Shown in pieces: positions 13,864 to 25,445 of a DNA stretch of 64,000 nt (position 1 is the stretch's first letter; each line of letters starts with the position of its first letter). The DNA lies in the NCBI GenBank assembly GCA_021234155.1, contig JAJEKV010000070.1:5835311-5899310 (forward strand). The letters run 5' to 3'. This DNA comes from Isoetes taiwanensis (lineage: Eukaryota; Streptophyta; Lycopodiopsida; Isoetales; Isoetaceae). Both the position numbers and the translations under genes were made by a program. The notes under the pieces were generated by a model that had not been told where the DNA came from, did not search any database, and was given only the letters and a program-made list of their open reading frames with translations.

Positions 13864-14027
13864 GTTTTGATGCTGTAAGGCTGAAAGATGGTAGATTATT
13901 GCTTTTGTACAATACAATTTCACGGGCTGTATTAAAAGTTGCCATCTCAGAAGATGATGGTGACAATTGGACTGATGTATTGACATTGGAGGAACACATA
14001 CACCTATAATCGCCAACAAATCAAGGT

Positions 14028-15640
14028 TAGCATATTAGTCTTAGCATATTGGTTGACATAGAAAATAGACTTAAAGAGTCCGTCTAAAAGTTCTATTGCA
14101 TATTGTCACTTAATGTTTGTTAATGATAATGCTACTTATGCTCCAGCACGTCATACTCCATCCAGGCATGTATGCAAAGGATAGAGAAAGATTGGATTGA
14201 AACATTTTGGGACAAGACAACGTATTATCTTTTATGTAAGACTACCGTCTAAGTGGCATTTGGTGTACAAGGGCAAAACGTTTCAGCCCCTTTCTACTCT
14301 TTACGAAAATGGCATCGAAATGTATGGCATGCTATACATGCAGACAAACTGAGTATTTTCAAGTCTTCCATGTATATATTTGATCATCCAAATTCAACAC
14401 ATTGTGGTCTGGACTAGGGTTTGATACAGATAAAGAGAGATGCTTGAACATTTGCCCACATAATTGAAGATGAATTTTGTGCAAATTGACTCTGGTTTCT
14501 AACTCTCAAGTTTGATTGCATGCAGAAAATGGCCAACTCCAAGAATGGGAGGCATTCAATACTTTCAACATGCATATACTAGTACAAGTGTAAATTGCAA
14601 TTATACTTTTAACATGCATATACTAGCTACAAGTGTAAATTGCAACTATGGTTGTCAATACATCTTGCATTGAATGGTGTCAAACTACAAAATTCTACAA
14701 TTGGTAATGTTTGACCATGGTCTTTTACTTGAGAGAACACTAATGTAGAGTTCTAGAGCTTCAATGGGTGCATTTCTTCATCCTACAAGAAACATATACA
14801 AAGCAGATATTCATCTTCTAATCATTTGCATAAAGGAAACGAGTGTTTAGTAAGCAACAACTCTTTATGATGCTCACATTGCTAAACCCACATAAAAATA
14901 ATGGAATTTGATGCCAAACTTGCATAAGAATAATGGATTGTGATTGCACCTTCTTGTAACAACCTGTCAAAGGAAGGCTTAAAGGAAGAAACACAAGGAG
15001 AAGGATAATTGGGTGGACAAGGAGAAGGATAATTGGGTGGACACAAAATACCATGGCTGGTTTTTGACATAACATGTGAATATGTAGCACAATAAGGGCT
15101 TCTAAGGGGAATTGATTGGGATCTATAAATGACTATACCTGAAACTGTAGGCCATACTACAACAATCGAATGGGTTGTAAGGAAAAATATAGATAGATAG
15201 ATAGTAGTTTTAACAAAGAGAAATAGATACAATAGAAAAAAGGAATCACATTAGCCTTAGGCGTACTTGTATTTCTGAGACAGACCTAGCCCCTCCGCCT
15301 AGACTATCACACCAACCGTCTACAACTAACTTTTATGCAAGTGATTACATCTCAAACTTAAGCTATAGGAATTCAACAACACATCTGGACAATAAATTAT
15401 GGCTCAAGCACTCTTACATCATATTGATACCATTCTTACACCATATCAATAATGAAATTCTAGATTAGCACTCTTGGTCTTGGCCATCCACCGGTCCAAA
15501 CTTAAAACATAGAAACTGCACCGTACCCCCTGCATCAATGCTCATATATGGCTATGATTCCTATAGGTGCCATATCTAGGTCTTGGAACTGTTGTTGATG
15601 CTTTACAAGATAAAAACAACAAAATGAAAACCAAGCAAAC
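14028..15640. other. No recognisable gene
   Basis: AT-rich intergenic DNA. It has a short local duplication (TTTTAACATGCATATACTAG near 14560 and 14609) and two tandem copies of GGAGAAGGATAATTGGGTGG at about 14998-15040. No coding or RNA gene was identified. Confidence 0.5.
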
Positions 15641-15644
15641 ACAC

Positions 15645-15725
15645 CCTCAGGCCACCGGAGGGCAACCCTCCGTGCCCTCCATGGCCGGAGGGTGACGTGG
15701 GTTAAATCATAGTTCAAAGTCATGT
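15645..15725 (+). repeat. Hairpin repeat GGAGGG-CAA-CCCTCC, copy 3
   Basis: It contains CCGGAGGGCAACCCTCCGTG flanked by a larger imperfect inverted repeat (CACCCTCAGGCCA / TGGCCGGAGGGTG). It shares the hairpin and the flank TCATAGTTCAAA-like sequence with the 17945 copy, but in rearranged order. Confidence 0.65.
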
Positions 15726-16009
15726 TTGACAGTCAATTCAAATTGCTACTTCAAGACAATAGAGTAGTTGATACTTGATAACATAGGAAACAATCAATAA
15801 AAATTGCTATTTTAAAACATTGACATTTTGTGAAGGTGATGGTACCCATTTGCATCACTAACTCCTCCTTAGATGTTTGAGCCTAGACCCTGTCGAAAGC
15901 AATGATTTGACGTCCGTGGTTTAAAGTTGGCTTAAAAAGGCCATTGTAAAATGCTTTCAGATTACATGTACAACTAAGATTTTAAGAGCAGACCATCGCA
16001 ACCAAGGAA
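15726..16009. other. No recognisable feature
   Basis: AT-rich spacer. Confidence 0.5.
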
Positions 16010-16080
16010 TAGAATAGAATAAATTTTTTAACGTCCACGGAGACCAATAGGTCATGGGACCCACCAAATTCAAGGTTCCA
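16010..16080 (-). mobile_element. 5'-truncated LINE 3' end with (TATTC)n tail
   Basis: On the minus strand: TGGGTCCCATGACC, TATTGGTCTCCGTGGAC, then an A/T run and about three TATTC units. The same arrangement (TGGGTCCCATGGTC, TTTGTGGAC, then TCTAC units) ends the LINE remnant at 60.4-61.0 kb, so this is probably the tail of a related, heavily truncated insertion. No coding part remains. Confidence 0.5.
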
Positions 16081-16574
16081 ACTTGACACGGTTGCAAACA
16101 AATAATAATATAATCAGCTTGCTTGTCAATGCTGCGATGCATGCATAGAATAAACATGATACTGTAATATGACCACTTACAAAAGTGTACCATAATATAA
16201 AGTGGAAAGAGAACCCATTGAATAAATACATCTCATGTTATGACTCTAAAATATCAGTTCATCAATATCCCCAATATAAATAGCATGCTCTTTGAATAAA
16301 TCTAGATGCATCTGCAATAACAAGAAGCAAATAAACGTTTCTGAGTCAAAAGTAGATGAAATGAAAAGCATCAATTATTTTCTCTCACTCATATAGACAT
16401 GATCCCGCCAAATAAGTGAAAGACACTTCGCATTTGTGCAAGGCAAAACTATTGTTCTAAGATATTTGAACCATATCTATAAAAATACTGCATACAAAAA
16501 CAACAGCCCTTTTATAAACCAGCGTTATCAATAAAGTGGCCAAGAATGTAACCGAGTAGCCTTTTACCTCTCGA

Positions 16575-16686
16575 GCAGGGCTCAGATATGGCAATCTATG
16601 TCTGACCTAGTTACTCAAGTCAGAGTGCAGGCAGGGCTCGGATATGGCAATCTATGTCTGACCTAGTTACTCAAGCCAGAATGCAA
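16575..16686. repeat. Tandem duplication, two units of 56 bp
   Basis: The unit starts GCAGGGCTC.GATATGGCAA at 16575 and at 16631; the copies differ at only a few positions. Non-coding. Confidence 0.9.
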
Positions 16687-17944
16687 ATCTGCACTGAGAA
16701 AGCTTGACATATTTTCATCAACTGCAAAGTCTTTAATTCAATCTAAATGGACCGTAACAACAAAGCACATGTCTATTAAGTCATGGCATTAAACATTCGC
16801 TTCTGAATCTTGGAGTACCATTATAGTTCTTGCAAAATCTAACTGTTTGGATTTTCAAATTCAAAAGCAGTATATTTATGAACTCCTGTAAATGCAAATT
16901 CTCCAGGCAGTATGCTCATAGACTCCTGCAATGTTTTTTTTCTTTTTATTAATGACCATATCCATAAACATATAACCATTGTCGTTATTACAGGGCCATG
17001 AAACATATCTTCGTAATTCATAGCTTTAGGAAGTATTTAGTTATTTTTTTCAACCAAAAACATAAAGACAAATAATACATCCAAGCTTATGGTCCGAAAT
17101 TCCATTTCACAAATCCGATAAACTTCTACCGTCTTGCCCTATAGCTTGCATACCTTGACTGATGGGTTGTGCCGGGGATCAGAAGCCAAGAAAGCTACTT
17201 TCTGATCAAAGTCCGGTCTTCCTAGGTGGAAAAATGCTCGAGCAAGATTGAGGACTTAAAATTGTCAAAAAAATCAATTAACACATGTAATAAAGTGAAT
17301 TGAATCAAATTAAATTGAATTGATGGCTTGATACTCATTCCTAAAAGTTGGGCACAAACTTGGATCCAATGGGACCTCTAAAAAGGTATTAACATATAAG
17401 GGACTTTGAAACACTACTAAGATAATGTTTGACAACCATCATCTACCCAACGAGTTGGAATTGAGGAATTTTGATTCAAGCAATGGCTTGAATCTTGATA
17501 TTACTCAAAAGAAGCCATGGCAATGGCTTGAATTTTGATATTACTCGAAAGAGATCATGATGTGGGGATTTCAGGTGTTTTTGAGCCGATGTTACTATTA
17601 TCCTTTTCAAGCAAATGCAAAAGTTCTTGTTAAAACAAGCAGAGCCATCTAATTCACAACGAAAAAGGTGCTCCAATGCCCCGGAAAATACCCCCCCAAA
17701 ATGCCTATAGAATCCCCTTTTTCTGTAGAACAATGGGGTATAAAATGGATTTTTAGAATCGGGGTATTTGGCCATAATCCCCCCTTTCCTTATTTGTACG
17801 ATAATACCATGTTACATTTTGCACAGTACAAAAGACTTGTCTATATATATAATAGGGCAAGAAAATTAGGGCGGCTAGCCGACGCATGGGGATTGTGTGC
17901 CAATATAGAATGTTTCAATGGTTGTTAATTGTTTGAACTATGAT
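16687..17944. other. No recognisable gene
   Basis: AT-rich DNA. A 99-codon minus-strand frame (17775-17476) has no motif, no conserved composition and no splice context. Short duplicate: CAATGGCTTGAAT.TTGATAT near 17480 and 17521. Confidence 0.45.
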
Positions 17945-18010
17945 TCAAGCCACTTCACCCTCCGGCCATGGAGGGCAACCCTCCGTGCGCAGCACCTTGT
18001 TTTTTTATGG
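17945..18010 (+). repeat. Hairpin repeat GGAGGG-CAA-CCCTCC, copy 2
   Basis: CACTTCACCCTCCGGCCATG is followed by a 6-bp stem with CAA loop, then GTGCGCAGCACCTTG. It is the reverse complement of 6746-6810 and the best preserved of the three copies. Confidence 0.7.
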
Positions 18011-18499
18011 ATGTTGTGTAACATTGTTCTCCAAGTTCTTAAAATAAAAAAAGGTGCTTTGTGTTGCACTTATTTTCTATATGCATGTTAAAATAGAATT
18101 GTAGCATGAAGTGTCGGATTGTTCTGCAAAATGCTTTATAGTAGAAGGGTAAGATACCTGTAGTACAAAATGCTTGAGGGCCCCGATTTGGGTCTAATAT
18201 GGGCCATGGGATCATTGTGATGTTGATGTTGTCACCTTGATAGTCCTTAAAGAAAGATGGCGGGATTCATGTGCTTCTACACAACATGCTTCAAGCTTAA
18301 AATACATATTGGATCCACATAAGTTGATGCTATTGGTTTTCCAATCTCCATATGAACATTAAGTAGTAAAACATTGCAGTACTCAATGATTCTTGTCGGA
18401 TGGCAATATCTGAGAAAATTCACATCAAGTTACAAACAACTACAATAGCAAATGGTTCAGTTTACCAGAAATGAACAAAAAAGAACAACAAATGGTTTA
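18011..18499. other. No recognisable feature
   Basis: AT-rich spacer without supported features. Confidence 0.5.
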
Positions 18500-20347
18500 G
18501 TACCACTGAAGAACAATTGTTCTAGCATGATAGATAGTCTTGGTGCAAGGATCAACATGCTCTTGTAAGAAATCCAGATCTCTAATTAGAGCCAGTTGCT
18601 TCTCCCTCAATTTCTCCACAACCAAGAGCTCCTGGATTAAGTCTCATCTTGCTTTGATTTCCTTTTGGTATTTACTCAATAAGGATTTAAACGACCTGCT
18701 TATAGATTCTAGTAGCATTGCTTATAGATTCTAGTGGCATTGCTACAACTAAGGCTATAGATGGGATTGGATTGCAGCTGCAACCAGTCTGCAAATCAAC
18801 AGGCCAACACATTGCAGCCAGAATTATTGTTGACACCTCGATCCAGCCTGTTACAACTTCATATTTCTATCATGCTTCTTTTTCTTTGCCTGCAACGTTA
18901 TGCAACTCAATCTGTCGCTAATATACAGTCTGAAACTTATCCATAAACAATTCAACCAATGGGTTTCCATGTATAAAAAGATGCAGTTGTTCTAAGACAT
19001 ATTCACATGTACTTTAAGAGGGATTATCTTCTTCAAACATCAATCTCAATGCATACTGAGACAACATCTGATTCTCTTTTGTTCTCCTTATCACTTCACT
19101 GCAGAACTCCAGGTAGCCAGACTATTATCGAAGTATTTCACAGCTTTAAATAATGACTCACTGGCCCAGATGTTTGTCTTATAGCTAAGTGTTATACTGG
19201 CCACTTCCTCATCCACCTCAAGGAGGGTAGCAGTCACATCCTTCGGTGAATCAAAAGGAGAGGCAGACACAAACCAAAAATGCACCATAGCCTTCATCAT
19301 TATTATATTGAATTGTACCTAAAACAAAAACGCTTATGTGAGACACAACAAAGCATATTGATAAGGAATTAGCACTTAAACCTCGAAATCACAGAACAAA
19401 TTAAGGAAGAGTAAAAGCTTAAATCTAAGGCACAACAGAGTCGAATCATCACAAGACATGGAGGCACCACCTGCTTGTTGCCTTGCTCATTATCCAACAC
19501 AATGGCTTTGCCCAAGCTATTCTTGTTCTCCAGCTTATTTAGATCTTCCGGATAAATTTCCGTTGCCCTAAAACAGAATGATCAGTCCAAAGTACTGGCT
19601 ATCCGACCAGATAAAATCAAGAAACGAAACAATATAAATGGTATTCCATCCCCAACAAAAATGTTAACCTGTACCAAAGATAGAGAGATTGAATGAAGAA
19701 TGCCAACATCAGAGCTCATATATTTCCTAACTTTAAATGGTTATGTGCAGTCAAAAACTTCTAATCATCTGGGGTTGAAAAAAAATGTGTGAGAGGAAAT
19801 AGCATACAATGTTAATGGCGATAACATGATCCAGTATCAAAGGAACTCTGAGCTGCCATGGATCTATGGTCGTCTGCAGAATAAAAAAAAATTAGTGTCC
19901 ATCAATGCCTTTCAGGAACTATAGTATAGCATTAAATCAACCGTTCGTACCTGAAGATTCCAATTATCAATTAGCCCCATTGCTCTGATAATGCATATAC
20001 CTCCACTGTTTCCCCAATTTGTTTCTCTCTTATCCGGATTATAGGCACAAATCGAAGCATTGCCTCAAATAAGTCGAGAAATGTTTGATCATATAACTAC
20101 CCATGCAAAGATTGTGGGTCGAAAGCAAATCGAGATTTCCATGATTCTGGTGGATCCTTAAATGCCTCTGCAGTTGAGTAAAACACAGATGCTTTTGGGA
20201 GGTTAAGCTCCCCAAATCTTTTCCAGATTTTTTTCTATATTTTGAAGCCAACCTTCTATTTGCCACCAACCTCAACGCTGAGTCTACCTTTAACCAAACC
20301 GGATCCAGTGTATGAGTGACAAAGCCAGAGCAAGCCAAGTTGGCCAT
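18500..20347 (-). pseudogene. Broken multi-exon gene, family not recognised
   Basis: Several minus-strand stretches have protein-like composition and splice-like edges, and would order into one gene. 20347-20040: LDPVWLKVDSALRLVANRRL, then after a frameshift LPKASVFYSTAEAFKDPP, TAG, and FLDLFEAMLRFVPIIRIREK. 19895-19810: IDPWQLRVPLILDHVIAIN. 19570-19480: EIYPEDLNKLENKNSLGK. 19320-19095: DVTATLLEVDEEVASITLSY. 19080-18930: ALRLMFEEDN, stop, EQLHLFIHGNPLVELFMDKF. 18700-18505: LREKQLALIRDLDFLQEHVD ending at a stop after VLQWY. In-frame stops, a frameshift and a 22-bp tandem duplication (about 18695-18738) inside the last coding segment argue for a pseudogene. I do not recognise the family and infer no function. 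Confidence 0.45.
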
Positions 20348-20853
20348 TATCTCTGAACCGGAATCCCAAGATCATCTCCCAACATCCCGAAATGATCAAT
20401 TAGAAGCAAGCCACATTTCCAGTAGCATCTGCATCTATATAATCTAGATCAAACTGTATCTCCAGTCGCTTCCTCCAGCCGTAAGATTCGTGGTGTCATG
20501 GAGCCCGCTGCTCGAGTTCGTGGAGAAACCCTAAAGAAGCCCTCTCCGAAACCATCATAAACCATCTCATTGTATCAGAAACCATCTCATTGTTTTGGAA
20601 GGAGGCTTTCATGTGTAGATCACGACTTTTTTTTATTCTTGAAGGGGACTTTTGAATCCCATTGCAAATCGAGACTACTTTTGAATTCTTGCAAGGAGGC
20701 CATAGCTGAGAGCCTTGTTCTTCCTGGACATTTCTCTCATGCCGATGGCCTCCATGCATCCAAACTTCCGGTTAGCCGGTATGCACAGCAGCCGCCTGGC
20801 AACAGGGATGACCTAACATTTACAAAATTACTTCACGGCCCGTTTTTTAGCAG

Positions 20854-20950
20854 TTTTTGGCATATTCTAGGTATATGTTATCATATACCATGAATATGCC
20901 AAAAACCCACATAAACAAGGGATTGCCCCCCTAGGGGCAACCCAAAAAGG
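20854..20950 (-). repeat. Foldback repeat with two hairpins
   Basis: Bases 20854-20877 and 20882-20905 are 24-bp arms (two mismatches) around the loop TTAT. Next to them at 20922-20950 is a second hairpin, TTGCCCC.CTAGGGGCAA. In reverse complement the whole segment matches the start of both ICDH exon-1 duplication units (8172 and 8639), so it is a dispersed element or its terminus. Confidence 0.75.
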
Positions 20951-20989
20951 TAGATAATTTTTCTTTGTTGGGTTCTCTTTTTTTTTTTT

Positions 20990-22555
20990 TTTTTTATTAT
21001 TATTATTGATCACTTTTGCTTCTTGAATGTTAGCCCTCAGATGGCACATTAAGTAATATTTTTTGTATACCACTAGCAACATAAATGGAGGCAAGAGCAA
21101 TGGGTATACCCTGTAAGATTGGAAACTATGAAAGCTTCTCATTTACTTAAGAGATCATACATGTGGCATCAAATCGTAAAAACTCACATGGGTACATTGT
21201 GTAATATTTTGTTCTGTAGCGACAATGGAGGGATCTTGATCATGGCTGGAGCATGCAACATGACCCGTAATTATTGCTCAGGATATGCATGAGGATTGAG
21301 GTGCAAAAATTAATTACATATTCTGCAAGTTAATAATGTATTTCCTTATTCTCAATTTAGGGCTAAAGGATAATTTTTTTGGGGGGCTAAATAATGGTTT
21401 GAGACAAAGTCATTATGCATCGATATGCCCTTAGGGTTAGCGCCCAAGAATGCAGTTGTGCCGCCTGATGAAAACAAGGCAGAACTTTTACTGAATGGCT
21501 CTTCCAGGGATGCCTTTCATAGGCAAAAATGCCCAGTAGCAGATGGCCATTTCGTGGCTATAGCCATTTCGTGGCTATAGCCATTTCGTGGCTAACACAT
21601 GAACCGGCATATCTCCTTTGCCGTTTGCATGCTCTAAAAACAAGTGCATGAAGTCTTTTGAAGCTTCGATCTGTTTTGAAAGATCCAAATCGGTTATTAC
21701 GACAACATGCCCCAAGCTTGGCGAATTTCTGCAAGCTCTTCCGCAGATGCTGATATTTTCTCAAGGAAGATCAAAGATGCAGTATTCCAAAAAATCCTCA
21801 GTATCCCTGTACATACAGTTGGAATGCGAGGTTAAATCCTTCAAGGAAAACTTCAGGTACGGATATTCTCCTCTCAATGTGGTTCTCTTGTCTTAGGTGA
21901 AGTTGTCTTTGCATATATGGATAATGGAGTCGTGCTGCCAAGTTCTTGGCAAAGGAAAAACGTTTATTCAATAAAGGGAAGTGGCTTTATAGCTCTGTAC
22001 AAACAATAACTTCCTTTAGTTTAAAATAAGATACTCAAAATGTTCTATTATCTCAATGTATTCTTTACATAAGATAATGCATCTGTTCTGTTATCTCAAT
22101 GTATTCTTTACATGCGATAATGCAGGAATAGTATTTTGAAACCTGGATTTTGGCTATGGCTATCTTCATGCATGGTTTAAGTGTAATGACTGGATCACTG
22201 AAAATACAGATAAGCGAAATGCTTAGAATGGTAATAAGTATTCAACTGAAATTGAAAAAGAGTCTTGCTCTTGAATTTTATAGTGCTAAAAATATGCATG
22301 ACCAGATAGATTAACCTTGAATGGTGTAGAAAATGATCATGTAATTAGTAGTGCTGAAATGATTAGTTCTAAATGGTGTAATTACACAATTGAACTAAGG
22401 CATGAACATGTGTCATTTAAGGATCATGGAGAAGATAGGCCATCTTGGATTAGCTCGGTCCACGTATGGAATGATAAGACTATGGAGGGATTGACCAAAG
22501 TAGTCTGAGGTGCTAGTAGGGTTGTTGCCTGGACTAGCTCTGTCAGGGTTTTTTT
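20990..22555 (+). repeat. Segmental duplication, copy D1 (about 1.56 kb)
   Basis: It is nearly identical to 23875-25445 (constant offset of 2885 bp over most of its length). Both copies are edged by homopolymer T on the left and end at TGTCAGGG plus a T run. Differences: D1 has three units of GGCTATAGCCATTTCGTG near 21552-21597 where D2 has two, and D1 lacks an 18-bp segment (around GCCAGTATCTTGAGTG) present in D2. Short open frames (21618-21896, 22317-22508) are shared word for word because the copy is recent. They match nothing I know and are not called as genes. Confidence 0.95.
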
Positions 22556-22663
22556 GAGATATTTCATTTCATTGGTTTTACCAGTGTCTTATCTCTCCTT
22601 GTAATATTAACTGAGCAAAACTCAATGATTAAACTCTTGGCTTTTTGCATAACATTTATGGGT

Positions 22664-23736
22664 GTTACTAATATTTTGACTTTATTGTGCCTACACAGGA
22701 CACATTTACAAAACACAGGATGCTCAAGCTGAGTAGTCATGAATGCATTCCAGGAAAATAGAAATGGTCTGTGCCACTAATCTCAAATGAGAACTCAGTG
22801 GAGTTGGCAAATCCAGAATAGTTATATTGGGTTGTATGCGAATTGGTAGAACGGCTCTGTTACTATTGGAAAGTAAAATGACCTGAAAGAAAGCCAGAAT
22901 AATATTCTGTCATAAGGTGCACATTGTCACTTGACATGGTTGCCTTCCAAATTTTCCACATGGCACACTAAAAATTACAGGACTATATGTCCAATACATA
23001 TGGCAAGCCAACTCATGGTATCAAATATGAGGACATCATCTTGTGCAAATTCTGAAAGAGTTAATCAAGGTAACTTTAAACACCTTCTCTTTCTTTCATT
23101 TTTGCTTCCTTTTGATCATACAGGAAGATTCAGGAGAATCAATCTGCTGCTGCTATTGGAAAGAAAGTGATTAAAAGCCAGAATAATATTCTGTCATAAG
23201 ACGAACACAATGTCATTTTCCATTGTGGCCAATCAAAGTCTGCCATATGGCTCAAAGTCTGCCATATGGCTGCTAATATCTTGACTTTACTGTACCTACA
23301 CAGGACACATTTACAGGGCACGGGATGCTCAACTGGAGTAAATGCATCCCAAGAAAATAGAAATGGTTTGTGCCACTAATCTGATATGAGAACTTATTGG
23401 AGTTGGCACTACCAAAATAGCTATATTGGGTTGTATGCGAATTGGCAGAACAACTCTGTTACTATTGGATAGTAAAATGAACTGAAAGAAAGCCAGAATA
23501 ATATTCTGTCATAAGGCACACATTGCCACTTGGCACCGTTGCCTGCCAAATTTGCCACATGGCACACGTAAAAGATTACAGGACTATATATCAAATGCGT
23601 ATGGCAAACCATCTCATGGTATCAAATATGAGAACAGCACCTTGTGCAAATTCTGAAAGAGTTAATCAAGGTAACTTTATACACCTTCTCTTTCTTTCTT
23701 TTTTGCTTCCTTTTGATCATACAGGAAGAATATTAC
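22664..23736 (+). repeat. Diverged tandem duplication T1/T2 between D1 and D2
   Basis: T1 (about 22664-23127) and T2 (about 23270-23731) share most positions over 450 bp. Both begin near TTGACTTTA.TGT.CCTACAC and end GATCATACAGGAAGA. They are clearly older than D1/D2. Each has an exon-like segment ending at AATCAAG|GTAACTTT, but stops interrupt every frame. It may be the remains of one duplicated exon. Confidence 0.9.
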
Positions 23737-23747
23737 CTATGGCATAT

Positions 23748-23812
23748 TGTGATTATAGGATAGTGCAAGACCCTTACTGTAATGGTAGGGTCTTGCCCAT
23801 CCTATGATTACA
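23748..23812. repeat. 65-bp imperfect palindrome
   Basis: Arms 23748-23774 and 23787-23812 pair with few mismatches and one bulge around the 12-nt loop TACTGTAATGGT; the inner ten bases (GCAAGACCCT) pair perfectly. It sits about 60 bp left of D2 and is absent from the equivalent place near D1. Confidence 0.8.
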
Positions 23813-23874
23813 AAGACAGAACTTGAAGAGGTCGCCACTATCCTACTACGGTTAGAGGTAGGATTTTTTTTTTT

Positions 23875-25445
23875 TATTATTATTATTATTATTGATCACT
23901 TTTACTTCTTGAATGTTAGCCCTCAGATGGCACATTAAGTAATATTTTTTGTATACCACTAACAACATAAATGGAGGCAAGAGCAATGGGTATACCCTGT
24001 AAGATTGGAAACTATGAAAGCTTCTCATTTACTTAGAGATCATACATGTGGCATCAAATCTTGCCAGTATCTTGAGTGTAAAAACTCACATGGGTACATT
24101 GTGTAATATTTTGTTCTGTAGCGACAATGGAGGGATCTTGATCATGGCTGGAGCATGCAACATGACCCGTAATTATTGCTCAGGATATGCATGAGGATTG
24201 AGGTGCAAAAATTAATTGTATATTCTGCAAGTTAATAATGTATTTCCTTATTCTCAATTTAGGGCTAAAGGATAATTTTTTTTGGGGGCTGAATAATGGT
24301 TTGAGACAAAGTCATTATGCATCGATATGCCCTTAGGGTTAGCGCCCAAGAATGCAGTTGTGCCGCCTGATGAAAACAAGGAAGAACTTTTACTGAACGG
24401 CTCTTCCAGGGATGCCTTTCATAGGCAAAAATGCCCAGTAGCAGATGGCCATTTCGTGGCTATAGCCATTTCGTGGCTAACACATGAACCGGCATATCTC
24501 CTTTGCCGTTTGCATGCTCTAAAAACAAATGCATGAAGTCTTTTGAAGCTTCGATCTGTTTTGAAAGATCCAAATCGGTTATTACGGCAACATGCCCCAA
24601 GCTTGGCGAATTTCTGCAAGCTCTTCCGCAGATGCTGATATTTTCTCAAGGAAGATCAAAGATGCAGTATTCCAAAAAATCCTCAGTATCCCTGTACATA
24701 CAGTTGGAATGCGAGGTTAAATCCTTCAAGGAAAACTTCAGGTACGGATATTCTCCTCTCAATGTGGTTCTCTTGTCTTAGGTGAAGTTGTCTTTGCATA
24801 TATGGATAATGGAGTCGTGCTGCCAAGTTCTTGGCAAAGGAAAAACGTTTATTCAATAAAGGGAAGTGGCTTTATAGCTCTGTACAAACAATAACTTCCT
24901 TTAGTTTAAAATAAGATACTCAAAATGTTCTATTATCTCAATGTATTCTTTACATAAGATAATGCATCTGTTCTGTTATTTCAATGTATTCTTTACATAC
25001 GATAATGCAGGAATAGTATTTTGAAACCTGGATTTTGGCTATGGCTATCTTCATGCATGGTTTAAGTGTAATGACTGGATCACTGAAAATATAGATAAGC
25101 GAAATGATTAGAATGGTAATAAGTATTCAACTGAAATTGAAAAAGAGTCTTGCTCTTGAATTTTATAGTGCTAAAAATATGCATGACCAGATAGATTAAC
25201 CTTGAATGGTGTAGAAAATGATCATGTAATTAGTAGTGCTGAAATGATTAGTTCTAAATGGTGTAATTACACAATTGAACTAAGGCATGAACATGTGTCA
25301 TTTAAGGATCATGGAGAAGATAGGCCATCTTGGATTAGCTCGGTCCACGTATGGAATGATAAGACTATGGAGGGATTGACCAAAGTAGTCTGAGGTGCTA
25401 GTAGGGTTGTTGCCTGGACTAGCTCTGTCAGGGTTTTTTTTTTTT
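23875..25445 (+). repeat. Segmental duplication, copy D2 (about 1.57 kb)
   Basis: Partner of 20990-22555. It is preceded by a T-run/(ATT)n stretch and ends in a long T run after TGTCAGGG. Very few substitutions separate it from D1. Confidence 0.95.

Noticed and set aside
21618..22508. Two open frames conserved between D1 and D2
   Set aside because: Identity reflects the recent duplication, not selection; no domain was recognised, and frames used in neighbouring exon-like pieces disagree.
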